Shown here: piece after piece, positions 16,251 to 25,171 of the stretch
Numbering within the stretch: the stretch's first letter is position 1
Layout of the letters: every line of letters begins with the position of its first letter
Assembly (NCBI RefSeq): GCF_001613385.1
Contig: NZ_BDCG01000002.1
Span: 1-64,000 of the forward strand
Origin: Nocardia flavorosea NBRC 108225
Lineage (GTDB): Bacteria > Actinomycetota > Actinomycetes > Mycobacteriales > Mycobacteriaceae
DNA length: 64,000 nt
Reading direction: 5' to 3'
Program-made: the position numbers and the translations under genes
Notes under the pieces: generated by a model
What the model was told of the DNA's origin: nothing
Databases searched by the model: none
The model's input: only the letters and a program-made list of their open reading frames with translations

Positions 16251-17383
16251 GCAGGCCGGTGCCGGACGTGCGTAACCAGGGAGAATCACCGGGTAGCCAC
16301 GGTCCGGGCGAATTCCCGGAACTCGGCTGTTACGGGCTTGCCGGGCACGCCACCGACCCGCAGGCGCTGCTCGACGAAGCCCGTACCGCCGAACACCTCG
16401 GCCTGGGCACCTTGTTCCTGTCGGAACGTTTCAACACCAAGGAAGCCTTCGCTCTCGCGGGCGCCGCGGGCGCGGTCACCACCGGCCTGCGGATCTGCAC
16501 CGCCGCCACCAACCACAACACCCGCCACCCGCTGGTCACCGCGGCCGGCGCCGTCACCCTGCACCGCCTCACCCGCGGCCGCTACAGTCTGGGTCTCGGG
16601 CGTGGTTTCGACGCCCTGTTCGATGTGATCGGCCTACCCCGTATCACCTCCGCGCAATTACGCGACGCCGTCGATATCTATCGTCGCCTCTGGCGCGGCG
16701 AGACCGTTCTCGGCCACGACGGCCCTGCCGGAAAATATCCGCTGCTGCAACTGGACCCGTCCTACGACGAGAACATCCCGGTCACCCTCACCGCCATCGG
16801 CCCCGCCACCCTGCGGCTCGCCGGGGAGATCGCGGACTCCGTCGTCCTGCACACCTTCTTCACCGACGACACCACCGCCCGCGCGGTGCACACCATCCGT
16901 ACCGCCGCCGCAACCGCCGGCCGCGACCCTGCCGCTCTCCGGATCTGGTCCGTTCTGGCCGTCGTGGACGAATCGCAGGGCGAACTCGCGCGGCTGCGCA
17001 AGCTCGTCGGCCGCCTCGGTACCTACTTGCAGGGGTACGGCGATATCCTCGTCCGGGTCAACGGCTGGGAGCAGCGAGTACTCGACGACTTCCGCGCACA
17101 CCCTCTGGTCACCGGTGCCGGTGGGGCGCTGGACGCGGTCGCGAGCCCGGAAACCCTGACCGCAGTCGAGGACCTGCTTCCCGAGGAATGGCTCGCCGCC
17201 TCGGCGACCGGCACCGCCACGCACTGCGCCGCAAGGATCGCCGATCAGTTCCGAGCCGGGGTCGACGGCGTCATCCTGCACGGCAACACACCTGCCGAGC
17301 TGAACCCCGTGCTCACCGCGTGGCAGGAGTACCGCAGGAACGAGGAGTCCGCGGGCCCGGCGGACCGATTCCCGGAGAAGTGA
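16247..17383 (+). CDS. LLM-class (TIGR03857-type) F420-dependent oxidoreductase
   Basis: A 378-residue luciferase-like TIM-barrel enzyme. Recognisable segments are LGCYGLAGHATDPQALLDEARTAEHLG, FLSERFNTKEA, RYSLGLGRGFDALFD and the barrel end GVDGVILHGNTPAEL. The fold binds F420 or FMN and transfers hydride to, or oxygenates, a small substrate. ATG 16247 overlaps the SDR stop, and 3 nt separate its stop from the phosphotransferase ATG at 17387, so the three are one operon. The substrate is unknown. Confidence 0.82.
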   Translation: MSRPVPDVRNQGESPGSHGPGEFPELGCYGLAGHATDPQALLDEARTAEHLGLGTLFLSERFNTKEAFALAGAAGAVTTGLRICTAATNHNTRHPLVTAAGAVTLHRLTRGRYSLGLGRGFDALFDVIGLPRITSAQLRDAVDIYRRLWRGETVLGHDGPAGKYPLLQLDPSYDENIPVTLTAIGPATLRLAGEIADSVVLHTFFTDDTTARAVHTIRTAAATAGRDPAALRIWSVLAVVDESQGELARLRKLVGRLGTYLQGYGDILVRVNGWEQRVLDDFRAHPLVTGAGGALDAVASPETLTAVEDLLPEEWLAASATGTATHCAARIADQFRAGVDGVILHGNTPAELNPVLTAWQEYRRNEESAGPADRFPEK

Positions 17384-17386
17384 TCG

Positions 17387-18472
17387 ATGACCATCCCCAC
17401 CACCGTCGCAGCGCTCACCCCCGAATGGCTCAGCACGGTGCTACGCCGACCGGTCGAGGAAGTTGTCGCGGAACCCGTCGGCACCGGCCAGATCGGGTCG
17501 GTCTACCGGCTGCGGCTCACCGGCGCCGGCGTTCCGGAACAGCTGCTGGCCAAACTTCCTGCCGCGGACCCGGGCACCCGGGCGATGCTCGCCGGTGCCT
17601 ACCGGCAGGAAGTCCGGTTCTACAGCGAGATCGCCATGACGGTGGCAGTCCGCACCCCGCGCTGCCACTACGCCGGAATCCACGGCGACGGGAGCGAGTT
17701 CGTGCTGCTGCTGGAAGATCTCGCACCCGCCGCCCAGGGCGATCAGATCGCCGGCTGTCCGATCCCGCACGCCCACGAGGCCGTCGCGAACCTAGCCGGC
17801 CTGCACGCGCCGCGCTGGTGCGACGAGTCCCTGCTGGAAATCGACGGGTTCAGCCGTAACGGACCCGAAGAAGCCGCGACTCTGGGCGAACTCTACGGCC
17901 CCACCACCGCTCTCTTCTTCGACCGCCTCGGCGATCGCCTTACGCCGGAGGACCGCGATACCGTACGCGCCTGCGGTGCGGTGATCGCCGACTGGCTGGT
18001 CGCCCGGCCGGAACGGTTCGGCCTGGTCCACGGCGACTACCGCCTGGACAACCTCCTGTTCGCCGCGGGGGAGCCGGCGGTGGTGACCGCGGTCGACTGG
18101 CAGACGGTCAACCTCGGTCTGCCCGCCCGCGACCTCGCCTACTTCGTCACCACCGGCCTCGATCCGGAGATCCGGCGAGCAGAAGAGGAGGCGCTCCTCA
18201 CCACTTATCACCGGCGTCTGCTCGAACTCGGGGTCACCGGCTACTCACTCGACGACTGCCGCCGGGACTACCGGTTCGCGACACTGCAAGGTCCGCTGGT
18301 CGCGGTATTCGGCGCCGCCTACGGCACGCCCACCGAACGGGGCGACGCCATGTTCGCGACCATGATCCGCCGCAGCTGCGCCGCCATCCGCGATCTGGAT
18401 TCGCTCACCGCCCACCCGGCGCCCGTGCGCACTCCGCATCCCGGCGCCGGGGGAAGGCCGAAACGCCGGTAG
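17387..18472 (+). CDS. Aminoglycoside-phosphotransferase-fold kinase-like protein
   Basis: A 361-residue protein of the APH/choline-kinase fold. Brenner's catalytic motif appears as VHGDYRLDNLLF (about residue 208) and the metal-binding Asp as TAVDWQTVNLG. The N-lobe has the nucleotide-loop region GQIGSVYRLRL and FVLLLEDL. Such proteins commonly sit in actinobacterial acyl-CoA or steroid operons with unknown phosphoacceptors, so an antibiotic-resistance role should not be assumed. It is the third gene of the operon starting at 15351. Confidence 0.78.
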   Translation: MTIPTTVAALTPEWLSTVLRRPVEEVVAEPVGTGQIGSVYRLRLTGAGVPEQLLAKLPAADPGTRAMLAGAYRQEVRFYSEIAMTVAVRTPRCHYAGIHGDGSEFVLLLEDLAPAAQGDQIAGCPIPHAHEAVANLAGLHAPRWCDESLLEIDGFSRNGPEEAATLGELYGPTTALFFDRLGDRLTPEDRDTVRACGAVIADWLVARPERFGLVHGDYRLDNLLFAAGEPAVVTAVDWQTVNLGLPARDLAYFVTTGLDPEIRRAEEEALLTTYHRRLLELGVTGYSLDDCRRDYRFATLQGPLVAVFGAAYGTPTERGDAMFATMIRRSCAAIRDLDSLTAHPAPVRTPHPGAGGRPKRR

Positions 18473-18936
18473 TGTCGAAAACTCGGCCTTTTCGAGTCGA
18501 GATGGCCGATGCGTTTTTCGTGGTCCCGGCCTTCCAGCTGGTGGTGCCGGCGCCCTCGGGGCGATGGTGCGCGGTAACGCCAACGTCCGCCGCTTTGCCC
18601 GGCCGGGAACCCAGACGCGGCGCGCTTCACCCATAGCGCGCTGTACCCGCGGTTGCCGCAGACAGTCGATCTCGACCTGGCCTACACCGGCATCGAGCAC
18701 GCGGACGTTTCCGGCAGGTGGTGTACCCGCGTCCGAGCAACGGGAAAGGTATGCCGCTGCCGCGGGCACTGGTCCCGAGGCGGCGCCGGCGCTGATGCGC
18801 GACGGCGGAGTGAATACCTGACCCGCCGGATGGCTGTGCGCCGGATCCCGCCACCCGGCGCACTCCGGAATAACCCCGCCGCACTCCCTGTTCAAGTAGA
18901 TGCAAATGCATAGAACCTACGGCAGGAGTGACATCA
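18473..18936. other. 464-bp intergenic region
   Basis: No gene is supported; frames are Arg/Pro-rich without ribosome sites. A weak hairpin TCGAAAA/TTTTCGA (18475-18495) follows the kinase stop by 2 nt. The right end carries the promoter region and an inverted repeat before the gene at 18937. Confidence 0.5.
18900..18911. promoter_or_regulatory. Inverted repeat ATGCA-AA-TGCAT before LLM-MarR operon
   Basis: Perfect 5-bp arms with a 2-nt spacer lie 25 nt upstream of the ATG at 18937, in the promoter or early leader. The MarR gene inside the operon is a natural candidate to bind it, by analogy with autoregulated MarR units. Confidence 0.4.
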
Positions 18937-20097
18937 ATGCAGTTCGGAATCTTCTCGGTCAGCGATATCACGCGTGACCCCGTCACGGGCGTGACCCCCA
19001 GCGAGGCCGAACGGATCGAGGCGATCGTGCAGATCGCGAAGAAGACCGAGGAAGTGGGCCTGGATGTCTTCGCCATCGGGGAGCACCACAATCCGCCGTT
19101 CTTCTCGTCCTCGCCGACGACTCTGCTGGCCCATATCGCCGCCCTCACCGAGCGTCTGATCGTCACCACGGCGACCACTCTGATCACGACCAACGACCCG
19201 GTGAAGATCGCCGAGGACTACGCGATGCTGCAGCATCTGTCCAAAGGACGGATGGATCTCATGCTCGGCCGGGGCAACACCGGGCCCGTCTACCCGTGGT
19301 TCGGCAAGGACATCCGGGCCGGTCTGCCGCTGGCCCTGGAGAACTACAATCTGCTGCACCGGCTGTGGCGCGAAGACGTGGTGGACTGGGAAGGTGAATA
19401 CCGCACCCCGCTGCAGGGCTTCACCGCCACCCCGCGGCCCCTCGACGGTGTGCCGCCGTTCGTGTGGCACGGTTCCATCCGCACCCCCGAGATCGCGGAA
19501 CAGGCCGCCTACTACGGCAACGGGTTCTTCGCCAACCACATCTTCTGGCCGACCGCGCATTCGCTGCAGCTCATCGAGTTCTACCGGCAGCGGTTCGAGC
19601 ACTACGGGCACGGCACCAAGAAGCAGGCCATCGTCGGACTCGGCGGGCAGGCGTATATCGCGAAGAAATCCCAGGACGCGTGGAACGAGTTCCGGCCCTA
19701 TTTCAACGAGGCACCGGTCTACGGTCACGGACCTTCGCTGGAGGATTTCGCCGAGATGACCCCGCTATCGGTGGGCAGCCCGCAGGAAATCATCGACAAG
19801 ACTCTCACCTTCCACGACACCTTCGGTGACTATCAGCGTCAGCTGTGGCTGATGGACCATGCCGGTCTGCCGCGCAAGACCGTGCTGAACCAGCTCGACC
19901 TGCTCGGCTCGGAAGTGGTGCCGGTCCTGCGCAAGGAACTCGAATCGCGCCGCGACCCGGCTTCGGCGCCCGCCCCCACACATGAGGCGCGGGTCGCCGC
20001 CGAGTACGGCGACACCCCGCCTCGGCAGGCCCGGCCGGGCGCCAACCGGGGTGACAACCTCGCCGGCGCCAGCCCGTACCTGGAAACGCGGGCGTGA
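18937..20097 (+). CDS. CE1758-type FMN-dependent luciferase-like monooxygenase
   Basis: A 386-residue LLM protein matching the CE1758-type pattern: MQFGIFSVSDITRDPVTGVTPSE at the start, then VFAIGEHHNPPF, LSKGRMDLMLGRGNTGPVYPWFGKD and the HIFWPTAHSLQLIEFYRQRF segment. These enzymes use reduced FMN supplied by a partner reductase, which is encoded two genes downstream. ATG 18937 is preferred to GTG 18928 because GGAG lies 8 nt upstream. The last about 50 residues are Pro/Ala-rich. The natural substrate is unknown. Confidence 0.87.
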   Translation: MQFGIFSVSDITRDPVTGVTPSEAERIEAIVQIAKKTEEVGLDVFAIGEHHNPPFFSSSPTTLLAHIAALTERLIVTTATTLITTNDPVKIAEDYAMLQHLSKGRMDLMLGRGNTGPVYPWFGKDIRAGLPLALENYNLLHRLWREDVVDWEGEYRTPLQGFTATPRPLDGVPPFVWHGSIRTPEIAEQAAYYGNGFFANHIFWPTAHSLQLIEFYRQRFEHYGHGTKKQAIVGLGGQAYIAKKSQDAWNEFRPYFNEAPVYGHGPSLEDFAEMTPLSVGSPQEIIDKTLTFHDTFGDYQRQLWLMDHAGLPRKTVLNQLDLLGSEVVPVLRKELESRRDPASAPAPTHEARVAAEYGDTPPRQARPGANRGDNLAGASPYLETRA

Positions 20098-20588
20098 GCG
20101 AGCCCGGCGTGGAGGCGGCAAGGCAGCGCGCGGACACATCCAGGACCAGCAGCCGGCTCGCCAACGATGCCTGGGAGTCTCTGCTGACCGCGCATGCCGC
20201 GCTGATGAAGCAGTTCGCCGCCGAAGACGTCTGGCACGGGCTGACCATGCGGGAATACGACGTGCTCTACACACTGTCGAAATGCCCGGAACCGATCCGG
20301 CCCGCCGAATTGAACCGCCACGTTCTGCTCACCCAGCCGGCACTGTCGCGGATGGTGGACCGGCTCGTCGAACGCGGATTCGTGCAACGCACGCGCGACC
20401 CGCACGACGGCCGCGGCGTCCGGCTCTCCCTCACCGCCGAGGGCCGGGCCCGGCAGCGCCGGGTGGGTGGCCGGCACGCGGTCGGCGTGGCACGCGCGCT
20501 GACCGGCGCACTCACCGACGACGAACTGCACGCACTCGAGCAGATCTGCGGAAAACTCGCCGACACCACGAACAGGAAGCAGCTATGA
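20094..20588 (+). CDS. MarR-family regulator
   Basis: A 164-residue winged-helix repressor. The DNA-binding region is LTMREYDVLYTLSKCPEPIRPAELNRHVLLTQPALSRMVDRLVERGFVQR, with the wing RDPHDGRGVRLSLT. The GTG start overlaps the monooxygenase stop, and the stop overlaps the reductase ATG, so it is translated from the same message. It probably autoregulates the operon through the inverted repeat at 18900 and responds to a small phenolic or electrophilic ligand; this is inference from family behaviour. Confidence 0.87.
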   Translation: MSEPGVEAARQRADTSRTSSRLANDAWESLLTAHAALMKQFAAEDVWHGLTMREYDVLYTLSKCPEPIRPAELNRHVLLTQPALSRMVDRLVERGFVQRTRDPHDGRGVRLSLTAEGRARQRRVGGRHAVGVARALTGALTDDELHALEQICGKLADTTNRKQL

Positions 20589-21262
20589 CATCGAATGGAC
20601 AGGGACACGACCCCTACCGGTTGGTGGTGGTCAGTGGCGGCACCAGCAACCCGTCCTCGACCCGGATGCTTGCCGACCGGATCTCCGCCCGCGTCGGCGC
20701 ACTGGCCGCCCGCCGTGACGCCGAGGTCTCCGTCACCGTGATCGACCTGCGGGAACTGGCCACCGAGATCACCACCGCCCTGGTATCGCAGCTGATGGGC
20801 CCGAAGATGACCGCGGCGATCGACACCCTGGCCGCCGCCGACGGGCTGGTGGTGGCAGCTCCCGTCTACAAGGCCGCCCCGAGCGGGCTGCTCACTTCCT
20901 TCTTCCACGTTCTCGACAACGATCTGCTGATCGCCAAACCGGTGATTCTGGCCGCCACCGCCGGTACCTCCCGGCATGCCCTGGTCGTGGACGAGCAGAT
21001 GCGCGCACTGTTCGCCTTCCTGCGGACCATGACCGTGCCCACCTCCCTGTTCGCCGCCGCCGAGGACTGGAACGACACCGACCTGAACAAGCGGATCGAC
21101 CGGGCCGCCCTGGAACTGATGCTGCTCATGGAAAGTGAATTCGCGCATCGGGTGAAGGCCGAATCCTGGGACAGTTACCAGCACACCTTCGGCAGTGCGG
21201 GCGGCAGCGAAGTGGGTATCGATCTCGATACCGACCTCATGCGCCTCGCGGCCGGCGGATAA
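20585..21262 (+). CDS. CE1759-type NAD(P)H-dependent FMN reductase
   Basis: A 225-residue flavodoxin-fold reductase. The N-terminal phosphate loop is SGGTSNPSSTRML and the flavin contact region is AADGLVVAAPVYKAAPSGLLTSFF, both typical of the CE1759/SsuE-like group. It supplies reduced FMN to the luciferase-like monooxygenase at 18937; the pairing rests on family and operon order. ATG 20585 overlaps the MarR stop (ATGA). A GC-rich hairpin follows. Confidence 0.87.
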   Translation: MTSNGQGHDPYRLVVVSGGTSNPSSTRMLADRISARVGALAARRDAEVSVTVIDLRELATEITTALVSQLMGPKMTAAIDTLAAADGLVVAAPVYKAAPSGLLTSFFHVLDNDLLIAKPVILAATAGTSRHALVVDEQMRALFAFLRTMTVPTSLFAAAEDWNDTDLNKRIDRAALELMLLMESEFAHRVKAESWDSYQHTFGSAGGSEVGIDLDTDLMRLAAGG

Positions 21263-21301
21263 CCCGGGGCAGGGCAGGGCGCCGTGTAGGTCACCACCGC
21301 C

Positions 21302-21328
21302 GGGCCCGGCCGGTCGGCCGCCGGGCCC
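21302..21328. terminator. Hairpin after FMN reductase operon
   Basis: GGGCCCGGC and GCCGGGCCC arms with a 9-nt loop lie 39 nt after the stop. The downstream run is CT-rich but has no T tract, usual for high-GC actinobacteria. Confidence 0.6.
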
Positions 21329-21558
21329 TCTCGCGCCGCGGGGGCCGCGGCAGCGCGTGTTGGTTTGCTGCCGTCGTGGCACCTATCGACACCATCGGCC
21401 AGGTCACCCGGTGTCTGGATCTCGCAGGAGTCCCGGCGTCCGCCATGTTCGGCGGTGCGGTGTCCCGCAGTGAGGACCTCGACCTGTTCGGCTTTCTCGT
21501 CGTCTACCCCGGCCGCCGGGCTGGGCAACCGCGCGCATATTGTGGCACGATTTCTGCC

Positions 21559-22017
21559 GTGACCAGCAAACCCGGTGCCGATCCCCGGTTACGTGACCTG
21601 GCGCTGTTGCGGAGGGTCCGGGACCGGATGGACCGCGAGTTCGCGCAACCCCTCGACATCGCCGCACTCGCCCACGGCGTCAATATGTCGGCCGGCCACC
21701 TCAGCCGCCAATTCCGCCTCGCGTACGGCGAATCGCCCTACGGTTACCTGATGACGAGGCGGATCGAACGTGCCAAGGCGCTGCTGCGTCGCGGCGATAT
21801 GAGCGTCACCGAGGTCTGCTTCGCCGTCGGCTGCTCCTCGCTGGGCACTTTCAGCACCCGCTTCACCGAACTGGTCGGCGTACCCCCCAGCACCTACCGG
21901 CAGCAGGCGGACGGTGAAGCGGCCGGGATGCCGAGCTGTGTCGCCAAACAGGTGACAAGACCGATCAGGAATCGAGAAGCGCAGGTCACCGCGGCGCGGC
22001 TAGCGTCGTCGTCATGA
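21559..22017 (+). CDS. AraC-family HTH regulator
   Basis: A 152-residue protein made almost only of the AraC DNA-binding domain. It has two helix-turn-helix units, DIAALAHGVNMSAGHLSRQFRLAYG and MSVTEVCFAVGCSSLGTFSTRFTELVGVPPSTYR. No N-terminal sensor domain is present. The frame is open to 21376, but GTG 21559 gives the start MTSKPGADPRLRDLALLRR seen in this family, and the extension has no conserved features. Its stop overlaps the VOC gene start, so the pair is likely co-regulated. Confidence 0.82.
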   Translation: MTSKPGADPRLRDLALLRRVRDRMDREFAQPLDIAALAHGVNMSAGHLSRQFRLAYGESPYGYLMTRRIERAKALLRRGDMSVTEVCFAVGCSSLGTFSTRFTELVGVPPSTYRQQADGEAAGMPSCVAKQVTRPIRNREAQVTAARLASSS

Positions 22018-22424
22018 ACCTCACCATCCACTCCAGCTACCTCCCGCACGACGACCCGGACGCGGCACTGGCCTTCTACCGCGATCTCCTCGGCTTCGAG
22101 GTACGCAAAGATGTCGGCTACGAAGGGCTGCGCTGGATCACCGTGGGGCCGGTCGGCCAGCCCAGTACTTCCATCGTGCTCACCCCGCCGGCGGTGGACC
22201 CCGGTATCACCGACGACGAACGCCGCGTCATCAGCGAGATGATGGCGAAAGGCACGTACGCCGGGATCAACTTCGCCACCGAGGATCTCGACGGCACTTT
22301 CGACCGGCTCCAGGCCGGTGACGTCGAAATCATCCAGGAACCCACCGACCAGCCATACGGTATCCGCGACTGCGCCGTCCGCGATCCCGCCGGAAATATG
22401 ATCCGTATCCAGCAGGCCGGCTGA
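22014..22424 (+). CDS. VOC-family (glyoxalase-like) protein
   Basis: A 136-residue protein with the beta-alpha-beta-beta-beta pairs of the vicinal-oxygen-chelate fold: ALAFYRDLLGFEVRKDVGYEGLRWITVG and YGIRDCAVRDPAGNMIRIQQ. Family members are metal-dependent isomerases, dioxygenases, or binding proteins that sequester drugs such as bleomycin. TAGCGT ends 7 nt before its ATG, so a leaderless transcript may start inside the AraC gene. An 18-bp hairpin follows, which limits read-through into the UvrA2-like gene. Confidence 0.82.
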   Translation: MNLTIHSSYLPHDDPDAALAFYRDLLGFEVRKDVGYEGLRWITVGPVGQPSTSIVLTPPAVDPGITDDERRVISEMMAKGTYAGINFATEDLDGTFDRLQAGDVEIIQEPTDQPYGIRDCAVRDPAGNMIRIQQAG

Positions 22425-22479
22425 CCGGACCGGGCGTCCGCATCTCGTGGTGGCGCCGGCAGCGAATCTGATACCCGAG

Positions 22480-22521
22480 CGGGTGGGCACCGGATCCACG
22501 AGGGGATCCGGTGCCCACCCG
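22480..22521. terminator. Perfect 18-bp hairpin between VOC and UvrA2-like genes
   Basis: CGGGTGGGCACCGGATCC and its exact complement flank a 6-nt loop (ACGAGG). It starts 55 nt after the VOC stop and ends 147 nt before the next ATG, so it is a terminator or a leader attenuator. It is the strongest stem noticed in the window. Confidence 0.75.
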
Positions 22522-22668
22522 GGTGCAGCGGAACGCTCGCGACCACCACGACCACCCGGCCCGGCGCAACGAAAAATGTCACCGCGTTCTGGTTGGATCG
22601 ACCGGACGACAACGGCGGTGGGGGTCCGCGCGGGCGGTATGAGCAGCAGAGGGAAACCAGGAGAGCAG

Positions 22669-25059
22669 ATGAGTATGGCCACGAAGACCGGCAGGCAGAC
22701 GTCCGAACCGCATCTCGCCGACAGTCACGATCTGATCCGGGTGTACGGCGCGCGGGAGAACAACCTCAAAGACGTCAGCGTCGAGATCCCGAAACGCCGG
22801 TTGACCGTTTTCACCGGTGTCTCCGGGTCGGGGAAGAGTTCCCTGGTCTTCAGCACCATCGCCGCCGAATCGCAGCGGCTGATCAACGAAACCTACAGCG
22901 CCTTCATCCAGGGTTTCATGCCCAATCAGGCCCGCCCCGATGTCGATGTCCTCGACGGGCTCACCACCGCCATCATCGTCGACCAGGAACGGATGGGGTC
23001 CGATCCCCGCTCCACCGTCGGTACCGCCACCGACGCCAACGCCATGTTGCGGATCCTGTTCAGCCGGCTCGGCACCCCACATATCGGGTCGCCGCAGGCG
23101 TTCTCCTTCAATGTCGCCTCGATCAGCGGCGCCGGCGCCGTCACCGTGGAAAAGGGCGGTCAGACCGTCCGGGAACGCCGCAGTTTCAGCATCACCGGTG
23201 GTATGTGCCCGCGCTGTGAGGGCCGCGGCTCGGTATCCGATTTCGACCTCACCGCCCTGTACGACGAAAACTTGTCACTCAACGAAGGCGCCCTCACCAT
23301 CCCGGGGTACAGCATGGACGGCTGGTACGGCCGGATCTTCCGCGGTTGCGGTTTCTTCGACCCGGACAAGCCGATCGGGAAGTACACGAAGAAGCAGCTC
23401 AACGACCTCCTGTACAAGGAGCCCACGAAGATCAAGGTCGAGGGCGTCAACGTCACCTATGAGGGCCTCATCCCGCGCATCCAGAAATCCTTCCTGTCGA
23501 AGGACCGGGAAGCGATGCAACCGCATATCCGCGCGTTCGTCGACAAGGCGATCACCTTCGACACCTGCCCGGATTGTGGTGGTACCCGGCTCAGCGCCGA
23601 GGCCCGTTCCTCGAAGATCAAGGGCATCAGCATCGCCGACGCCTGCTCGATGCAGATCAGCGATCTCGCCGTCTGGGTGCGTGATCTGAACGAACCCTCG
23701 GTGGCGCCGCTGCTCACCGCGCTCGGGCAGACCCTCGACTCGTTCGTCGAGATCGGGCTCGGATACCTGTCGCTGGAACGCCCCGCCGGCACCCTGTCCG
23801 GTGGTGAAGCGCAGCGGACGAAGATGATCCGGCATCTCGGTTCCTCGCTCACCGATGTCACCTACGTGTTCGACGAACCCACCATCGGCCTGCACCCGCA
23901 CGATATCCAGCGGATGAACGAACTACTGCTGCAACTGCGCGACAAAGGCAACACCGTGCTCGTCGTGGAGCACAAACCCGAAGTGATGGCCATCGCCGAC
24001 CACATCATCGACCTCGGACCCCGCGCCGGCACCGAGGGCGGGCAGGTGATGTTCGAGGGCTCCATCGAGGGCCTGCGCGGCAGCGACACCATCACCGGCC
24101 GCCACCTCGACGACCGTGCCGCCCTCAAACCCTCGGTCCGCACCTCTTCCGGTGCGCTCGAGGTCCGCGGCGCCGACTCGCACAATCTGCAGAATGTGGA
24201 CGTCGATATCCCGCTCGGTGTGCTGGTCGTGCTCACCGGTGTCGCCGGATCCGGTAAGAGTTCGCTGATCGACTGCGCCGTCGCCCGGCACGACGACGTC
24301 GCCATGGTCGACCAAACCCCCATCAAGGGATCGCGCCGCAGCAACCCCGCCACCTACACCGGGCTGCTCGACCCGATCCGCAAAGCCTTCGCGAAAGCCA
24401 ACGGGGTGAAACCGGCCCTGTTCAGCTCCAACTCCGAAGGCGCCTGTCCGGCCTGCAACGGCGCCGGGGTCATCTACACCGATCTCGGGGTCATGGCCAC
24501 CGTCGAATCGCCGTGCGAGGAATGCGAGGGCCGGCGTTTCCAGGCCGAAGTCCTGGACTACACCTTCGGCGGTCGCAATATCGCGGAGGTCTTCGAGATG
24601 TCGGTTGCCGAAGCCGAGGAGTTCTTCGGCGCCGGTGACGCCCGTATCCCCGCGGCGCACAAGATCCTCGACCGCCTGGTCGACGTCGGCCTGGGCTACA
24701 TCAAGGTCGGGCAACCGCTCACCACCTTGTCCGGCGGCGAACGCCAGCGGCTGAAACTGGCGACCCGGATGGGGGAGAAAGGCGGAATCTACGTCCTCGA
24801 CGAACCGACCACCGGCCTGCACCTCGCCGATGTAGAAAACCTGCTCGGCCTGCTGGACCGGCTCGTGGACTCGGGAAAATCGGTGATCGTCATCGAACAC
24901 CACCAAGCGGTGATGGCACACGCCGACTGGATCATCGACCTCGGTCCAGGCGCGGGCCACGACGGCGGACGCGTCATCTTCGAAGGCACCCCCACCGATC
25001 TGGTCGCCGCCCGGTCCACTCTCACCGGCGAACATCTGGCGGCCTACGTCGGGAGCTGA
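22669..25059 (+). CDS. UvrA2-like excinuclease ABC ATPase
   Basis: A 796-residue class II UvrA homologue. Both ATPase modules are complete: Walker A GVSGSGKSS and GVAGSGKSS, signatures LSGGEAQR and LSGGERQR, and D-loops VFDEPTIGLHP and LDEPTTGLHL. Zinc-finger Cys pairs are visible (CPRCEGRG, CPDCGGTR, CPACNGAG, CEECEGRR). True UvrA is about 950 residues; the missing length corresponds to the UvrB-binding domain lacking in UvrA2. Such proteins (DrrC type) protect DNA against intercalating drugs or release them. ATG 22669 has GGAGAG just upstream. It sits next to an AraC-VOC pair, another drug-tolerance-type unit. Confidence 0.88.
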   Translation: MSMATKTGRQTSEPHLADSHDLIRVYGARENNLKDVSVEIPKRRLTVFTGVSGSGKSSLVFSTIAAESQRLINETYSAFIQGFMPNQARPDVDVLDGLTTAIIVDQERMGSDPRSTVGTATDANAMLRILFSRLGTPHIGSPQAFSFNVASISGAGAVTVEKGGQTVRERRSFSITGGMCPRCEGRGSVSDFDLTALYDENLSLNEGALTIPGYSMDGWYGRIFRGCGFFDPDKPIGKYTKKQLNDLLYKEPTKIKVEGVNVTYEGLIPRIQKSFLSKDREAMQPHIRAFVDKAITFDTCPDCGGTRLSAEARSSKIKGISIADACSMQISDLAVWVRDLNEPSVAPLLTALGQTLDSFVEIGLGYLSLERPAGTLSGGEAQRTKMIRHLGSSLTDVTYVFDEPTIGLHPHDIQRMNELLLQLRDKGNTVLVVEHKPEVMAIADHIIDLGPRAGTEGGQVMFEGSIEGLRGSDTITGRHLDDRAALKPSVRTSSGALEVRGADSHNLQNVDVDIPLGVLVVLTGVAGSGKSSLIDCAVARHDDVAMVDQTPIKGSRRSNPATYTGLLDPIRKAFAKANGVKPALFSSNSEGACPACNGAGVIYTDLGVMATVESPCEECEGRRFQAEVLDYTFGGRNIAEVFEMSVAEAEEFFGAGDARIPAAHKILDRLVDVGLGYIKVGQPLTTLSGGERQRLKLATRMGEKGGIYVLDEPTTGLHLADVENLLGLLDRLVDSGKSVIVIEHHQAVMAHADWIIDLGPGAGHDGGRVIFEGTPTDLVAARSTLTGEHLAAYVGS

Positions 25060-25080
25060 CCGAGTAAGGGAACCGATCGG

Positions 25081-25109
25081 TCACCGGCGGCGAATCACGC
25101 CGCCGGTGA
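25081..25109. terminator. 11-bp hairpin between convergent genes
   Basis: TCACCGGCGGC and GCCGCCGGTGA with a 7-nt loop lie between the UvrA2-like stop (25059) and the convergent serine-hydrolase stop (25172), so it can serve both strands. Confidence 0.75.
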
Positions 25110-25113
25110 CCGG

Positions 25114-25162
25114 GTGGTTCGGCTGGGTGGTTCGGCTGGGTGGTTCGGCTGGGTGGTTCGGC
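25114..25162. repeat. 13-bp tandem repeat (3.7 copies)
   Basis: Three full copies of GTGGTTCGGCTGG and a fourth partial one lie directly after the hairpin at 25081 and before the hydrolase stop. The unit is not a multiple of three and lies outside coding sequence. A copy-number-variable tract is plausible. Confidence 0.8.
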
Positions 25163-25171
25163 GTTCGCAGG

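Noticed and set aside
17387..18472. Aminoglycoside resistance gene
   Set aside because: The APH fold is clear, but the operon context (SDR, LLM, near cyp51) and the family's many metabolic members argue against naming an antibiotic resistance.
25114..25162. CRISPR array
   Set aside because: Units are 13 bp, directly adjacent and without spacers, and no cas gene is in the window.
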